A stretch of 64,000 nucleotides of DNA. Source: Lachnospiraceae bacterium (GTDB taxonomy: Bacteria; Bacillota; Clostridia; Lachnospirales; Lachnospiraceae). The position numbers were made by a program, and so were the translations under genes. Under the pieces are notes generated by a model, which was not told the origin of the DNA, searched no databases, and saw only the letters and a list, made by a program, of their open reading frames with translations. Numbering within the stretch: position 1 is the stretch's first letter; every line of letters begins with the position of its first letter. The DNA lies in NCBI GenBank assembly GCA_015057405.1, contig SVEK01000006.1:36683-100682 (forward strand), in the 5' to 3' direction. Shown one piece after another: positions 55,280-63,943 of the stretch.

Positions 55280-55901
55280 AAGAGGAATCGTAACTGTTAT
55301 TTCAGGCTTCTCCGGAGCAGGTAAAGGTACTGTAGTTGCAAAACTTGTTGAAAAATACGGATATGCATTATCTATATCTGATACAACAAGAAAACCCCGA
55401 CCGGGTGAGCAGGAAGGTGTCCATTATTTTTATAAAAGTGTTAATGAATTTAAAGAGTTAATAGCAGGCAATGGTCTTTTAGAATGGGCACGTTATGTAG
55501 ATAATTATTACGGAACACCCAGAGAATACGTTGAAAAAAAACTTGATGAGGGTATAGATGTTATCCTTGAGATTGAAGTGCAAGGTGGTCTTCAGGTGAA
55601 ATCTAATCTAAAAGATTCTGTGTTATTGTTTATGGCTCCACCTTCAGCTGAAGAACTTAAGAATCGTCTTGTTAATAGAGGGACGGAGGATAAAGATACA
55701 ATTCGTAAAAGGTTAGAGCGTGCCGGAGAAGAGATAAGATATATCAATGCTTATGATTATTTGGTTATTAATGACGATATTGAAGAATGTGCGCTTAATA
55801 TCCATAATATAATACAAAATGAAAAGAAAAAACTGATTCACAATTCAGAATTATGTGATGTTATAAAAACTGATTACATGAATATTGGAAAGGAGATATA
55901 G
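55272..55901 (+). CDS. gmk: guanylate kinase
   Basis: 209 residues. P-loop GFSGAGKGT (~10), SDTTRKPRPGEQEGVHYFY, EWARYVDNYYGTP, EIEVQGGLQV and RLERAGEEIRYINAYDYLVIND are canonical. It phosphorylates GMP to GDP. ATG 55272 follows AAGGAG (55257-55262) at 9 bp; an upstream in-frame GTG at 55263 is less likely. Overlaps the end of remA. Confidence 0.95.
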   Translation: MSKRGIVTVISGFSGAGKGTVVAKLVEKYGYALSISDTTRKPRPGEQEGVHYFYKSVNEFKELIAGNGLLEWARYVDNYYGTPREYVEKKLDEGIDVILEIEVQGGLQVKSNLKDSVLLFMAPPSAEELKNRLVNRGTEDKDTIRKRLERAGEEIRYINAYDYLVINDDIEECALNIHNIIQNEKKKLIHNSELCDVIKTDYMNIGKEI

Positions 55902-55905
55902 TATT

Positions 55906-56163
55906 ATGTTACATCCATCTTACACAGATTTAATGGCAGTTGTTAATAGTGAGGTTGAACCGGGAGAAGCTCCTGTAGTTAACAGCAGATATTCAATTGT
56001 TCTTGCAACAGCAAAAAGAGCCCGTCAGATTATTGATGGTTCAGAACCGCAGATTGGTGGTTTCGGCAATGAGGATAAGCCTCTTTCTATTGCTATAGCT
56101 GAATTACATGATTCAAAAATTAAAATTTTATCAGAGGAAGACTCCGAAATCAAACCAATATAA
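55906..56163 (+). CDS. rpoZ: RNA polymerase omega subunit
   Basis: 85 residues. MLHPSYTDLM at the start, NSRYSIVLATAKRARQI (the conserved core) and KPLSIAIAELHDSKIKI. Omega stabilises beta-prime in RNA polymerase. The frame opens at 55885, but ATG 55906 follows AAAGGAG and fits the family start. It lies 4 bp after gmk. Confidence 0.93.
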   Translation: MLHPSYTDLMAVVNSEVEPGEAPVVNSRYSIVLATAKRARQIIDGSEPQIGGFGNEDKPLSIAIAELHDSKIKILSEEDSEIKPI

Positions 56164-56177
56164 ATGGGGTGAATTGA

Positions 56178-56801
56178 GTGAATAATGAAGAAGACGTTAT
56201 TGCTGAAGATATTAACGATTCTTTGGTCGATAATGTTAATGATGATATTTCTAATATCCCTACAGGTAAGCAAAAATATAGAAAAATAATAACAGAATGT
56301 TTGACATATGTTATTATTATTTTTCTATGTGTGTTTATTGTTCCTAAATATATTGTTCAAAGAACAATTGTTAAAGGAACATCTATGGAAAATACACTTC
56401 ATAATGGTGATAATCTGTTAGTTGAAAAAGTTTCTTATCTGTTTAGTGACCCGGAAAGATTCGATATTGTTGTTTTTTATCCGTATGGTAAGGATGAGGA
56501 AGAATACTACGTTAAACGCGTAATTGGATTACCGGGTGAGACAATTCAGATTATTGGTTCTGACATATTTATTGATGGTGAAAAACTTGATGAGAATTAT
56601 GGTAAAGAGCCTATCACTTATGCAGGAATAGCCTCAAGTCCGTACAAACTGAATGATAATGAGTTTTTTGTTATTGGTGATAACAGAACTGCAAGTTTTG
56701 ATAGCCGTTATGTTGAAATAGGACCTGTTACAAGAGAGAAATTATCCGGTCAAGTCATACTAAGAATGTATCCGTTTGATGATTTTGGAATTCCTGATTA
56801 G
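56178..56801 (+). CDS. lepB: type I signal peptidase (first of two)
   Basis: 207 residues. An acidic N-terminus, one transmembrane helix (~41-57), then the catalytic serine Ser69 in GTSMENTLHNGD and lysine Lys113 in YYVKRVIGLPGE; GDNRTASFDSRYVEIGPV is the C-terminal box. It cuts signal peptides on the outer face of the membrane. The start is GTG 56178, set by GGGGTG at 56166-56171. In its box, SFDSRYVE-IGPV departs from the common SxDSRxFGPV form. The next gene is a close paralogue. Confidence 0.9.
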   Translation: MNNEEDVIAEDINDSLVDNVNDDISNIPTGKQKYRKIITECLTYVIIIFLCVFIVPKYIVQRTIVKGTSMENTLHNGDNLLVEKVSYLFSDPERFDIVVFYPYGKDEEEYYVKRVIGLPGETIQIIGSDIFIDGEKLDENYGKEPITYAGIASSPYKLNDNEFFVIGDNRTASFDSRYVEIGPVTREKLSGQVILRMYPFDDFGIPD

Positions 56802-56815
56802 AAAGAGGAGATATT

Positions 56816-57463
56816 ATGAGTGAAATTAATAATAAATCAAATACAGACGAAGAAATAAATGTTTCAGATGGAATACTTGATAATGAAACGGTTGCAGGAG
56901 AAACTGAATCTTCATATGAGAATAATCAAAAACCGCACAGATTAAGAAGTATAATTATTGAAATTGCAATATATGCTGCTTTACTTTTTGTATGCATATA
57001 CATAGTTCCGACTTATGTTGTTCAAAGAACAATTGTTGATGGAAATTCGATGGAAAATACGTTATTTGATGAAGAAAATCTTATTGTAAATAAGCTTGCA
57101 TATCGTTTTGGTGAACCGGACAGATTTGACATAATAGTATTTTATCCCTATGGAAAGGATGTTCCTGAAGAGTATTATGTAAAAAGAATTATAGGACTTC
57201 CGGGAGAAAAAATTCAAATCATAGGTGAAGATATTTATGTAAATGATGAGATTTTGGAAGAAAACTATGGTAAATATCCGATAACTGATCCGGGAATTGC
57301 CAGTGAGCCGATTGTTTTAGGTGAAGAAGAATATTTTGTACTGGGAGATAACCGTAAAGTTAGTGAAGACAGTCGATTCTTTGGTCCTGTTGAAAGAGAA
57401 AATATATCGGGTCATGTTGTATTTCGTATTTATCCGTTTGATGCTTTTGGAACGGTTGAATAA
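56816..57463 (+). CDS. lepB: type I signal peptidase (second of two)
   Basis: 215 residues, aligned end to end with the preceding gene. Transmembrane helix ~46-64; catalytic Ser78 (GNSMENTLFDEE) and Lys123 (YYVKRIIGLPGE); the box GDNRKVSEDSRFFGPV is canonical. The pair arose by tandem duplication, 14 bp apart. Two peptidases may share the load of the many secreted proteins coded here. AGAGGAG precedes the ATG. A hairpin follows the gene. Confidence 0.9.
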   Translation: MSEINNKSNTDEEINVSDGILDNETVAGETESSYENNQKPHRLRSIIIEIAIYAALLFVCIYIVPTYVVQRTIVDGNSMENTLFDEENLIVNKLAYRFGEPDRFDIIVFYPYGKDVPEEYYVKRIIGLPGEKIQIIGEDIYVNDEILEENYGKYPITDPGIASEPIVLGEEEYFVLGDNRKVSEDSRFFGPVERENISGHVVFRIYPFDAFGTVE

Positions 57464-57530
57464 AATCAGCATATTATTGCTTCATTGGCAGAGAACAGTT
57501 ATTGAAAGCGGAATAAGCGTTAGAAATGAG

Positions 57531-57578
57531 TTGCTCTAACAATTTTAAATGTACGAAATTACATTTATGTTAGAGCAA
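57531..57578 (+). other. long hairpin after the signal peptidase genes
   Basis: TTGCTCTAACA (57531-57541) pairs with TGTTAGAGCAA (57568-57578), with an inner AAATGT / ACATTT stem. There is no clear T-tract; it probably marks the 3' end of the yicC-lepB operon. Confidence 0.6.
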
Positions 57579-57610
57579 TTATTGAATAATAAAATATATT
57601 AAATTTAGTG

Positions 57611-57671
57611 TTGACAAACATATGTTTGCATGTTATTATAATCAAAACAAATGTTCGGGAACATATATTCG
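57611..57671 (+). promoter_or_regulatory. promoter with two LexA (SOS) boxes
   Basis: TTGACA (57611-57616), 17 bp, TATTAT (57634-57639); a TATAAT at 57637-57642 is an alternative -10. Box 1, CAAACATATGTTTG (57615-57628), is a perfect palindrome overlapping the -35 and spacer and matches CGAACRNRYGTTYG at 13 of 14 positions. Box 2, GGAACATATATTCG (57658-57671), matches 12 of 14 and follows the start site. Confidence 0.8.
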
Positions 57672-57699
57672 TGTGCTCGTAAAAATGGAGGAGATTATA

Positions 57700-58008
57700 A
57701 TGACTTTAGATAACATATTATTACGAAGACTTTTACTAGGGGTAATCGGAGTTCTTTTTCTTAGTGTAATTCTATTTTGTGTTGTTGGCAAAGTTAAGGC
57801 TGATTCTTTAGAATCGGCGGGCAGAACTTTCCATTGTGCATCAGTTTACATAGATAATAATGATACGTTGTGGAGTATAGCACAAGAGTATTATACAAGC
57901 GAATATGACGATATTGAAAGTTATATCGATGAGATAAAGAAATCAAACGGATTATGCACTGACAATATTACAGCAGGTAAATATCTGTTAGTTCCACATT
58001 ACAGATAA
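57700..58008 (+). CDS. LysM protein, YneA-like SOS cell-division inhibitor
   Basis: 102 residues. One N-terminal membrane segment (~12-32, LLLGVIGVLFLSVILFCVVG), a short spacer, and a LysM domain (~50-100: NDTLWSIAQEYYT, ITAGKYLLVPHY). Size and layout match YneA of Bacillus, a LexA-regulated inhibitor of septation. The two LexA-like boxes in its promoter make that role likely. ATG 57700 follows TGGAGGAG at 6 bp; the frame opens earlier at 57622 inside the promoter. In Bacillus yneA lies next to lexA; lexA is not in this window. Confidence 0.75.
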   Translation: MTLDNILLRRLLLGVIGVLFLSVILFCVVGKVKADSLESAGRTFHCASVYIDNNDTLWSIAQEYYTSEYDDIESYIDEIKKSNGLCTDNITAGKYLLVPHYR

Positions 58009-58119
58009 ACGAATGTATTAGAATAATGGTAAATTTTTTCATATAATATGACACATTTATAACACTATATGTATGTATAACCATTTTATAATAATTAATA
58101 CAAATGAGGTCATTTATAT

Positions 58120-60279
58120 ATGAAAAGATATTTCTTAACAATCATTTTTGCATTATTTTTAATCTTACTATCATCAGCTGATACCAAAGCTGCTCCATTA
58201 AAAATCAAATATAATAATATAGTAAAGAATTACAAAGGAAAGCAGGTTATATGCAGAGTTGATAATAAAAAAATCAATATGCAATATACCAAAGGTGTTC
58301 TTATTAATGGTACAGTCATGGTTTCGTATAAAGATGTTATCAAGTCAGGACTTGGAATATCTTGCAAATATACCAAATCAAATGGCTCACTCGTTATTAA
58401 AGGCAACGGAAAAAAAATTACACTTAAGCTTAATAATAAAAAGGCTAAGGTAAACGGTAAAAGTAAGACTCTTAAGCAAGGACCAACGAAAGTAAAATAT
58501 ATTAAGAAAAAAAAGACAAAAATATTGATTCCTTTGAGATTCGTTGTTACAAATCTGGGATACACATATAATTACAATAAAACTAATGGTGAGGTTAATC
58601 TGACATCTCCATTTGTTATTACTTATAATTCATCAGAACATATTTATAAGAAATATAAAGGTAATGTAGTTTATAATGATGTTTCTGTAGATTTAAAGCA
58701 AATGCCGTTGCTTAACATTGGTGGTTGTTCTATGGTTCCGGCAGAACAGCTTATTGTCAATTCTATGGGACTAAGTTATTCTTTTAATTCAGATAATGGA
58801 CAGATTGTTATAGATGCGAATGGGCATTCTTTAATAATGAATCTTGGACAAACAACAGCTATGGTTGATAACAGTCTTTCTGTTCAGCTAAAAAATGCCC
58901 CATTAATAATAAAAAGAAATGATACTGAATATTCTTGTGTTATGATTCCGGTTTCTTCTGTTATGAATGCATTAGGATATTATTACAGATGGGATTCATT
59001 AACTTATACCGGATATATATATAAAACCAATTATCTCAATTGGCCTGCTATTAGTAATCAGTTTGATAATTCAATTTATAGTAATGGGTTATATAGCATT
59101 ACGGCTAATTATGATATTACTACAAAGAATATGATTTTTAGCATAACATTAGCTAATCCTATTCCGGCAGAATCTGTTGTATTTACAAATGATGAAAATA
59201 ATAAATTATTACAGCTTACTTTACCTAATACACGAAATCTTCTTGCAGAAGGTGGGGGACTGATACAAGCTGATATTAATACCCACAATATAACTTCTGT
59301 AATGAGTATAGAGAATAACTTGCAGACAAGTATTAGTTTTCTTTATTCGCCTTCAGTGAATTATTATTTCTCAGTATCAGGCAACACTATTAATGTTTAT
59401 TTTTCTAAAGATATAAAAGCTGATTATGCAATATCAATTCCTTTGCCTGATGGTGTTTTGTATTCATCTTTATTATCGGAAGATGAATATTATAACAACT
59501 CATTTACAATTAATATACCGGGGGATTTAACTGCATTTTATACAACTAATTATGTTTCTGTTAATTCTGAATTAATTACATCATATAATGTTGAATATAA
59601 TTCCGGTACGAATTATACGGATATATCATTTTCAACTAATTCTTTTGTTGGATATAAGTTATTTGACACGGGTGAATCAGTAAGTATTAAGGTTGGAAAA
59701 CCTTCAATAATATACGATAAAATTGTGATTTTGGACGCAGGACATGGTGGAAAAGATCCCGGTGCAATTAAGAATAAAACTAATGAAAGTGATTTGAATT
59801 ATACTATATTATATACCCTTGCCAGAAAGTATTTTAATGCTCCTGATTCGCCTGTTAAGGCATATTGGACACGTACCGATGATACTTTTATTACTTTGGA
59901 AGATAGGGCTGCTTTTGCGTCAAAAATGAATGCTCATATGTTTGTTAGTCTTCATATGAATTCTGCTAATAGTTCGTCTGCAAAGGGAACTGAAATATAT
60001 TATTCAAATAACAATAATAAACCAAACCAGAAAGGATTAACAAGCTACAAGCTTGCAACAATGTTAATCGATTCAATTGTACCTGCAATTGGAACCAATA
60101 CACGTGGAGTAAAATCTGCCAATTATTACGTGATTAATCATAATACAGTACCTGCTGTTTTGATTGAATTAGGCTTTTTAAGTAATTCAACAGATTTTAA
60201 GATAATTACGAATCCGGATAAGCAAAACAAGGCAGCAAAAGCTATATATGATGCTGTAGTAAAAGCGTTTAGTATGTAG
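58120..60279 (+). CDS. secreted N-acetylmuramoyl-L-alanine amidase
   Basis: 719 residues. Signal peptide (MKRYFLTIIFALFLILLSSA, cleavage near TKA-A). Two copper-amine-oxidase-N-like (stalk) domains (~30-165, ~185-305) with VSYKDVIKSGLG, LIPLRFVVTNLGYTY and a second NGQIVIDANGHSLIMNLGQ; an AMIN-like beta region (~325-525); then an Amidase_3 catalytic domain (~535-719) with ILDAGHGGKDPGA, FVSLHMNSANS and LIELGFLSN (zinc His and Glu). It cuts the stem peptide from muramic acid. It lies just after the YneA-like gene. Confidence 0.92.
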   Translation: MKRYFLTIIFALFLILLSSADTKAAPLKIKYNNIVKNYKGKQVICRVDNKKINMQYTKGVLINGTVMVSYKDVIKSGLGISCKYTKSNGSLVIKGNGKKITLKLNNKKAKVNGKSKTLKQGPTKVKYIKKKKTKILIPLRFVVTNLGYTYNYNKTNGEVNLTSPFVITYNSSEHIYKKYKGNVVYNDVSVDLKQMPLLNIGGCSMVPAEQLIVNSMGLSYSFNSDNGQIVIDANGHSLIMNLGQTTAMVDNSLSVQLKNAPLIIKRNDTEYSCVMIPVSSVMNALGYYYRWDSLTYTGYIYKTNYLNWPAISNQFDNSIYSNGLYSITANYDITTKNMIFSITLANPIPAESVVFTNDENNKLLQLTLPNTRNLLAEGGGLIQADINTHNITSVMSIENNLQTSISFLYSPSVNYYFSVSGNTINVYFSKDIKADYAISIPLPDGVLYSSLLSEDEYYNNSFTINIPGDLTAFYTTNYVSVNSELITSYNVEYNSGTNYTDISFSTNSFVGYKLFDTGESVSIKVGKPSIIYDKIVILDAGHGGKDPGAIKNKTNESDLNYTILYTLARKYFNAPDSPVKAYWTRTDDTFITLEDRAAFASKMNAHMFVSLHMNSANSSSAKGTEIYYSNNNNKPNQKGLTSYKLATMLIDSIVPAIGTNTRGVKSANYYVINHNTVPAVLIELGFLSNSTDFKIITNPDKQNKAAKAIYDAVVKAFSM

Positions 60280-60323
60280 TTTGGGTAATATGACTTGTAA
60301 TTAAATTTATATATTGCATGATG

Positions 60324-61394
60324 TTATTTTTTGTGTAATGTAACAGCTGAGGCAGCCATACGTTTTCTGTCTTCGTCAAGTGCGGCATAATGTTTTCTTG
60401 TTGTATTGACATCGTTATGCCCAAGTACTTCCGCAACAAGATATATATCACCGGTTTCTCTGTATAGATTAGTTCCGTAAGTGCTTCTTAATTTATGTGG
60501 GGTAATGTGTTTGAATGTTGTTATTTGACTGGCATATTGTCGTACTAAATCTTCAATTCCCTGTACACTAATGCGTCGTTTTCTGATTGATAAAAAAAAC
60601 GCATCTTCATGACCCGGTAATGCTACAATTTTGTCTCGAACGTCCAAATAATCGCTTAATGCATTAAAAACTTCCTGACCAAAATAAACAAAATCCTCTT
60701 TTTGACCTTTTCGTATGATTTTGATTCTATTATGTTTAAAATCTATGTCATTAATGTCTAAACCGACACATTCGCTTACTCGGATTCCTGTGCCGAGTAG
60801 GAGAGTGAAGATTGCTATATTTCTTTCTTTGTTTTTATCATAATAAACTTTTTTCATGCCGGTTAAATTATCACCGCCATGTTCTACCAGTTCCAATAAT
60901 TCAGTTACTTCGTCGCTATCAAGCCTTATTATTTCTTTTTTACGTAATTTTGGCATATCTACAAGTAACGTAGGATTTGTTTTTATCATTTGTTTTTTAT
61001 AAAAGTATGCGTAAAAACTTCTTAGAGATGATAATTTTCTGTGGATACCCCGATTGTCATTTGTAACCAATTCTTTGTCAGAATTATTATCACAGTAATA
61101 TGCTTTAAGATAATCAAGATATTCTTCAATATCTAAAGCAGTTACATTATCAAGATCTTCGATAACAAAATCAGTTGTTTCGCGTTTTTTATAAATTGGA
61201 TTAAATTCGATTAAAAATTTGAAAAATAAACGTATGTCGTAGACGTATGAAATTCTTGTTTTTGTAGTAGTTGTTGTTGATAAAGCTCTAAAATAATCTG
61301 CAGCAAAGTTTGGTAAAGTCTTAATGACTTTACGAAGCTTCATAGTATTGTCAGCATCAAGTTGTTCATTATAACTTAAATGTTTATTTGCCAT
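60324..61394 (-). CDS. tyrosine recombinase, XerC/D-like
   Basis: 356 residues. N-terminal core-binding domain (~25-160) and catalytic domain (~175-356) with LLGTGIRVSECVGLDI (first Arg), HKLRSTYGTNLY (His and second Arg), GHNDVNTTRKHY (second His and the catalytic Tyr). An insertion at ~190-205 (GGDNLTGMKKVYYDKNKE) is longer than in XerC. It resembles a chromosomal Xer-type integrase kept beside the lexA/amidase region in relatives more than a phage one. GGAGG precedes the ATG. No phage or conjugation genes lie near. Confidence 0.85.
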   Translation of the reverse strand: MANKHLSYNEQLDADNTMKLRKVIKTLPNFAADYFRALSTTTTTKTRISYVYDIRLFFKFLIEFNPIYKKRETTDFVIEDLDNVTALDIEEYLDYLKAYYCDNNSDKELVTNDNRGIHRKLSSLRSFYAYFYKKQMIKTNPTLLVDMPKLRKKEIIRLDSDEVTELLELVEHGGDNLTGMKKVYYDKNKERNIAIFTLLLGTGIRVSECVGLDINDIDFKHNRIKIIRKGQKEDFVYFGQEVFNALSDYLDVRDKIVALPGHEDAFFLSIRKRRISVQGIEDLVRQYASQITTFKHITPHKLRSTYGTNLYRETGDIYLVAEVLGHNDVNTTRKHYAALDEDRKRMAASAVTLHKK

Positions 61395-61720
61395 AGTTGA
61401 ATACCTCCGTGAAACTGATTTCTTTGATTATTATATATTATAACATATAATGGCTTATCTTGTAAACTCTCTTTGAAAAACTGGAGTTTGTCCAAGAGAG
61501 GTAAATATCAATCTACTACTGCTTTTATTTATTAAAGCTATATTTGGCAACTGATTTTATTAAAAATTAATTGATTAAATTGGATTAATTAGTTCAAATT
61601 GTAGCTACTACTCTGTATGTTGGATTTAATAACGCATGTTAGACTTTATTACATACGTTACTAAATTATCCTAGAAGAAATTACCGTGAACTAATGCCTG
61701 GATTTATTATTTGATTGTAT
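61395..61720. other. intergenic region upstream of the recombinase gene
   Basis: About 325 bp with no gene. It holds overlapping hairpins (AAACTC/GAGTTT and CTCTCTT/AAGAGAG, 61464-61500), an imperfect palindrome (TAACGCATGT / ACATACGTTA, 61630-61660), and a 20-bp segment (61682-61701) also present inside rluD. Confidence 0.6.
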
Positions 61721-61757
61721 AAAAAAACTTCATTACAGGATTGTGTAATGAAGTTTT
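61721..61757 (-). terminator. terminator of the BlaI-type gene
   Basis: A perfect 14-bp stem (AAAACTTCATTACA / TGTAATGAAGTTTT) with a 6-nt loop; on the minus strand it ends in a run of seven T. Confidence 0.9.
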
Positions 61758-61774
61758 ATAGTTAAAAACAAAGT

Positions 61775-62149
61775 TTATTTTTGTTCGCTTATTATACGTT
61801 CGAGTTCAAAGACTTCAGCAGCTGATAACTTTTTATTCCTGATATATTCCACAAAAAAGGTACTTAATGATGCATTGTATAATTTATGTAATAAAGCATC
61901 AGTTTCGATTTGCTGTACGGCAAATTTAGAAATCTTAGCTCTACAAATAAATCCCGGATCAATTCTTTCAATTGCACCTTTATCAATAAGACGTTTGATT
62001 ACAGTGTATGTGGTATTCTTCTCCCAGCCAATATATTCTTTAATAATTTTAGAAATATCTTTGGCTGCCAGTTCTTTGTTGGACCACAATAATTCCATTA
62101 CATTTAATTCACCTTCGTGCAAACGAATATCCTTCTTCTGTGACTGCAT
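61775..62149 (-). CDS. BlaI/MecI/CopY family repressor
   Basis: 124 residues. Winged helix with LHEGELNVMELLWSNKELAA, WEKNTTYTVIKRLIDKGAIE (recognition helix and wing) and a C-terminal dimer domain with the NASLSTFFVEYIRNKKLSAA stretch. BlaI repressors are usually cut by a BlaR-type M56 sensor protease; none is next to it. GGAGGG precedes the ATG. TACA-type operators at 62221-62257 suggest autoregulation. Its other targets are unknown. Confidence 0.88.
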   Translation of the reverse strand: MQSQKKDIRLHEGELNVMELLWSNKELAAKDISKIIKEYIGWEKNTTYTVIKRLIDKGAIERIDPGFICRAKISKFAVQQIETDALLHKLYNASLSTFFVEYIRNKKLSAAEVFELERIISEQK

Positions 62150-62220
62150 TTTGTAAACCCTCCATACTTCACATGCACAATTTTATATTAACATTAAAAA
62201 TATTGGTTGCTATCATCTTA

Positions 62221-62257
62221 TTCTACAGCTGTTATACACTATAATACAGTTGTAGAA
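62221..62257 (-). promoter_or_regulatory. BlaI-like operator pair
   Basis: TTCTACAGCTGT (62221-62232) and ACAGTTGTAGAA (62246-62257) form a large inverted repeat with one mismatch. Each half is itself a TACA-N2-TGT(T/A) site as bound by BlaI repressors. It lies in the blaI leader and covers a possible second -10 (TATAGT, minus strand). Confidence 0.6.
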
Positions 62258-62318
62258 CTTAGAAATTATTGAGATTCAAAAATGTTAATATTCCCCAATT
62301 TTTTGTGCGTGTAAGCAT

Positions 62319-62347
62319 ATTCTACATAATTAGAACGCATTTGTCAA
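62319..62347 (-). promoter_or_regulatory. promoter of the BlaI-type gene
   Basis: On the minus strand TTGACA (62342-62347), exactly 17 bp, TAGAAT (62319-62324), directly after the rluD stop. Confidence 0.7.
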
Positions 62348-62354
62348 TAGGGAT

Positions 62355-63326
62355 TTAGCTTATAATTTGCAGTCTTTCTAATATATTTATAAAATATTCC
62401 GGCAAACAGGAATCGTACTCAACATATGAATTTGATGTGGGATGTATAAAACCTATTTTTTTTGCATGAAGCATTTGTCCCATTGTCTTAAATGGTTGGT
62501 TTTTGATGTTATATCCGTAAGTTGTATCTCCAACTAAAGGATGGTTAATATATGACATGTGGACTCTTATTTGATGTGTTCTGCCGGTTTCGAGTTTGCA
62601 TTCAATATGACTGTATTGTTTGTTTTTGAATTCATACTTTGTGATTAGATTGTAATGTGTTATTGCATTTTTTCCATTTGGATTAACAGTCATTATCTTT
62701 CTTTCAACGTTACCGCGTGAAATTGGTTTGTTGATTGTGCCATTTTCATTTGGTAAACTACCGTGAACTAATGCCTGGTATCTTCTTGTTATAGTATGAC
62801 TGGATAATTGTTCGGCAATTTTTTGGTGGGAAATATCATTTTTGCATACTATCAGGAGTCCTGTTGTATCTTTGTCGATTCTGTGTACTATTCCGGGTCT
62901 GAGTATGCCGTTAATGCCTGAAAGATTGTTGCCACAATGGTACATAAGGGCATTTACTAATGTTCCGCTGTAGTGTCCCGGTGCGGGATGAACTACCATG
63001 TCTTTTGGCTTGTTAACGATTATTATGTCATTATCTTCATGAACTATTTCAAGCTCAATATTCTCCGGTTTTATGTCTATTGGTTTTGGTTTTGGAAATG
63101 AAACTTCAATAATATCTTTTGATGAAACTTTATAATTTGATTTGACGGAATGGTTATCTAATAATATACATCCATCCTTTATTAATTTTTGAATATAGCT
63201 TCTCGAAATTTCAGGAATTCTTTCTGATAAGAATTTGTCAATTCTACAACCTTCTTCTTCTGCTTCGGGCTGTAAATAATATGAGTTGTCAAAAATCACC
63301 TGATTATAATCAATTATTTTAGTCAT
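62355..63326 (-). CDS. rluD: RluD-family 23S rRNA pseudouridine synthase
   Basis: 323 residues. S4 RNA-binding domain (~25-85, RIDKFLSERIPEISRSYIQK) and catalytic domain with GIVHRIDKDTTGLLIVCKN (catalytic Asp), TITRRYQALVHG, KLETGRTHQIRVHM and HPLVGDTTYG. It makes pseudouridine in 23S rRNA; Bacillus counterpart YlyB, also beside lspA. A 20-bp stretch of its coding sequence (62759-62778) recurs exactly upstream of the recombinase gene. Confidence 0.94.
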   Translation of the reverse strand: MTKIIDYNQVIFDNSYYLQPEAEEEGCRIDKFLSERIPEISRSYIQKLIKDGCILLDNHSVKSNYKVSSKDIIEVSFPKPKPIDIKPENIELEIVHEDNDIIIVNKPKDMVVHPAPGHYSGTLVNALMYHCGNNLSGINGILRPGIVHRIDKDTTGLLIVCKNDISHQKIAEQLSSHTITRRYQALVHGSLPNENGTINKPISRGNVERKIMTVNPNGKNAITHYNLITKYEFKNKQYSHIECKLETGRTHQIRVHMSYINHPLVGDTTYGYNIKNQPFKTMGQMLHAKKIGFIHPTSNSYVEYDSCLPEYFINILERLQIIS

Positions 63327-63375
63327 TGTTAGAATACCTTGTAATAATATAAATTGTTTTTATTATTGAAAATCA

Positions 63376-63936
63376 TTAATGGGAGTCATTATTATTTTCA
63401 TTATTACTCTTTTTTTTGATTGAAATTAATATATTTAATTCATCTTCGCTGTAATAGAATAAAATTAGAAACATTAAAAATATAACGCCCAATGTGACAT
63501 AAATATCTGCAACATTAAATGTTGGGAAATGATAACTGCCAAATATTGTTGATATAAAATCAACAACATATCCGTATTTTATTCGATCGTACAAATTACC
63601 GATTGCACCTGCAATTATCAAGATAATATCTATTTTAATAAATAAAAACCTCTTGTTTGACGGTGTGCGAAAATATATTAATTCTAATATTAAACAAATA
63701 AGAATTGTTGTTATGCAAAAAAAAGCCGTTTGATTTTGTAGAATGCCAAATGCGGCACCTTTATTATATAGCAAATCAAGGTATAAAAAATTTGGGATGA
63801 TTTCAACTGACATGTCGCTAAGAAATCTGACTGCCAATACTTTTGTAATTTGATCTATGCCGAATAATAGAGCAAGACTAATTATCATATAAAAAGCTTT
63901 TATAAATGTGTTATTACTATTTTTAACTTGATTCAT
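63376..63936 (-). CDS. lspA: lipoprotein signal peptidase (signal peptidase II)
   Basis: 186 residues. Four transmembrane helices; motifs FGIDQITKVLAVRFL, YNKGAAFGIL, AGAIGNLYDRIKYGYVVDF (first catalytic Asp) and TFNVADIYVTLG (second). It removes the signal peptide of diacylglyceryl-modified lipoproteins in the membrane. ATG 63936 follows GAGGAG; the frame is open to 63975. The hydrophilic tail (DELNILISIKKKSNNENNN) is longer than usual. It lies 49 bp before rluD. Confidence 0.93.
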   Translation of the reverse strand: MNQVKNSNNTFIKAFYMIISLALLFGIDQITKVLAVRFLSDMSVEIIPNFLYLDLLYNKGAAFGILQNQTAFFCITTILICLILELIYFRTPSNKRFLFIKIDIILIIAGAIGNLYDRIKYGYVVDFISTIFGSYHFPTFNVADIYVTLGVIFLMFLILFYYSEDELNILISIKKKSNNENNNDSH

Positions 63937-63943
63937 ATTGAAA

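Noticed and set aside
61420..61470. Chromosome dimer resolution (dif) site near the recombinase
   Set aside because: A/T-rich palindromic sequence is present, but it does not match the Firmicutes dif arms well.
60324..62350. Prophage or conjugative element around the tyrosine recombinase
   Set aside because: No phage structural, replication or transfer genes; neighbours are chromosomal housekeeping genes.
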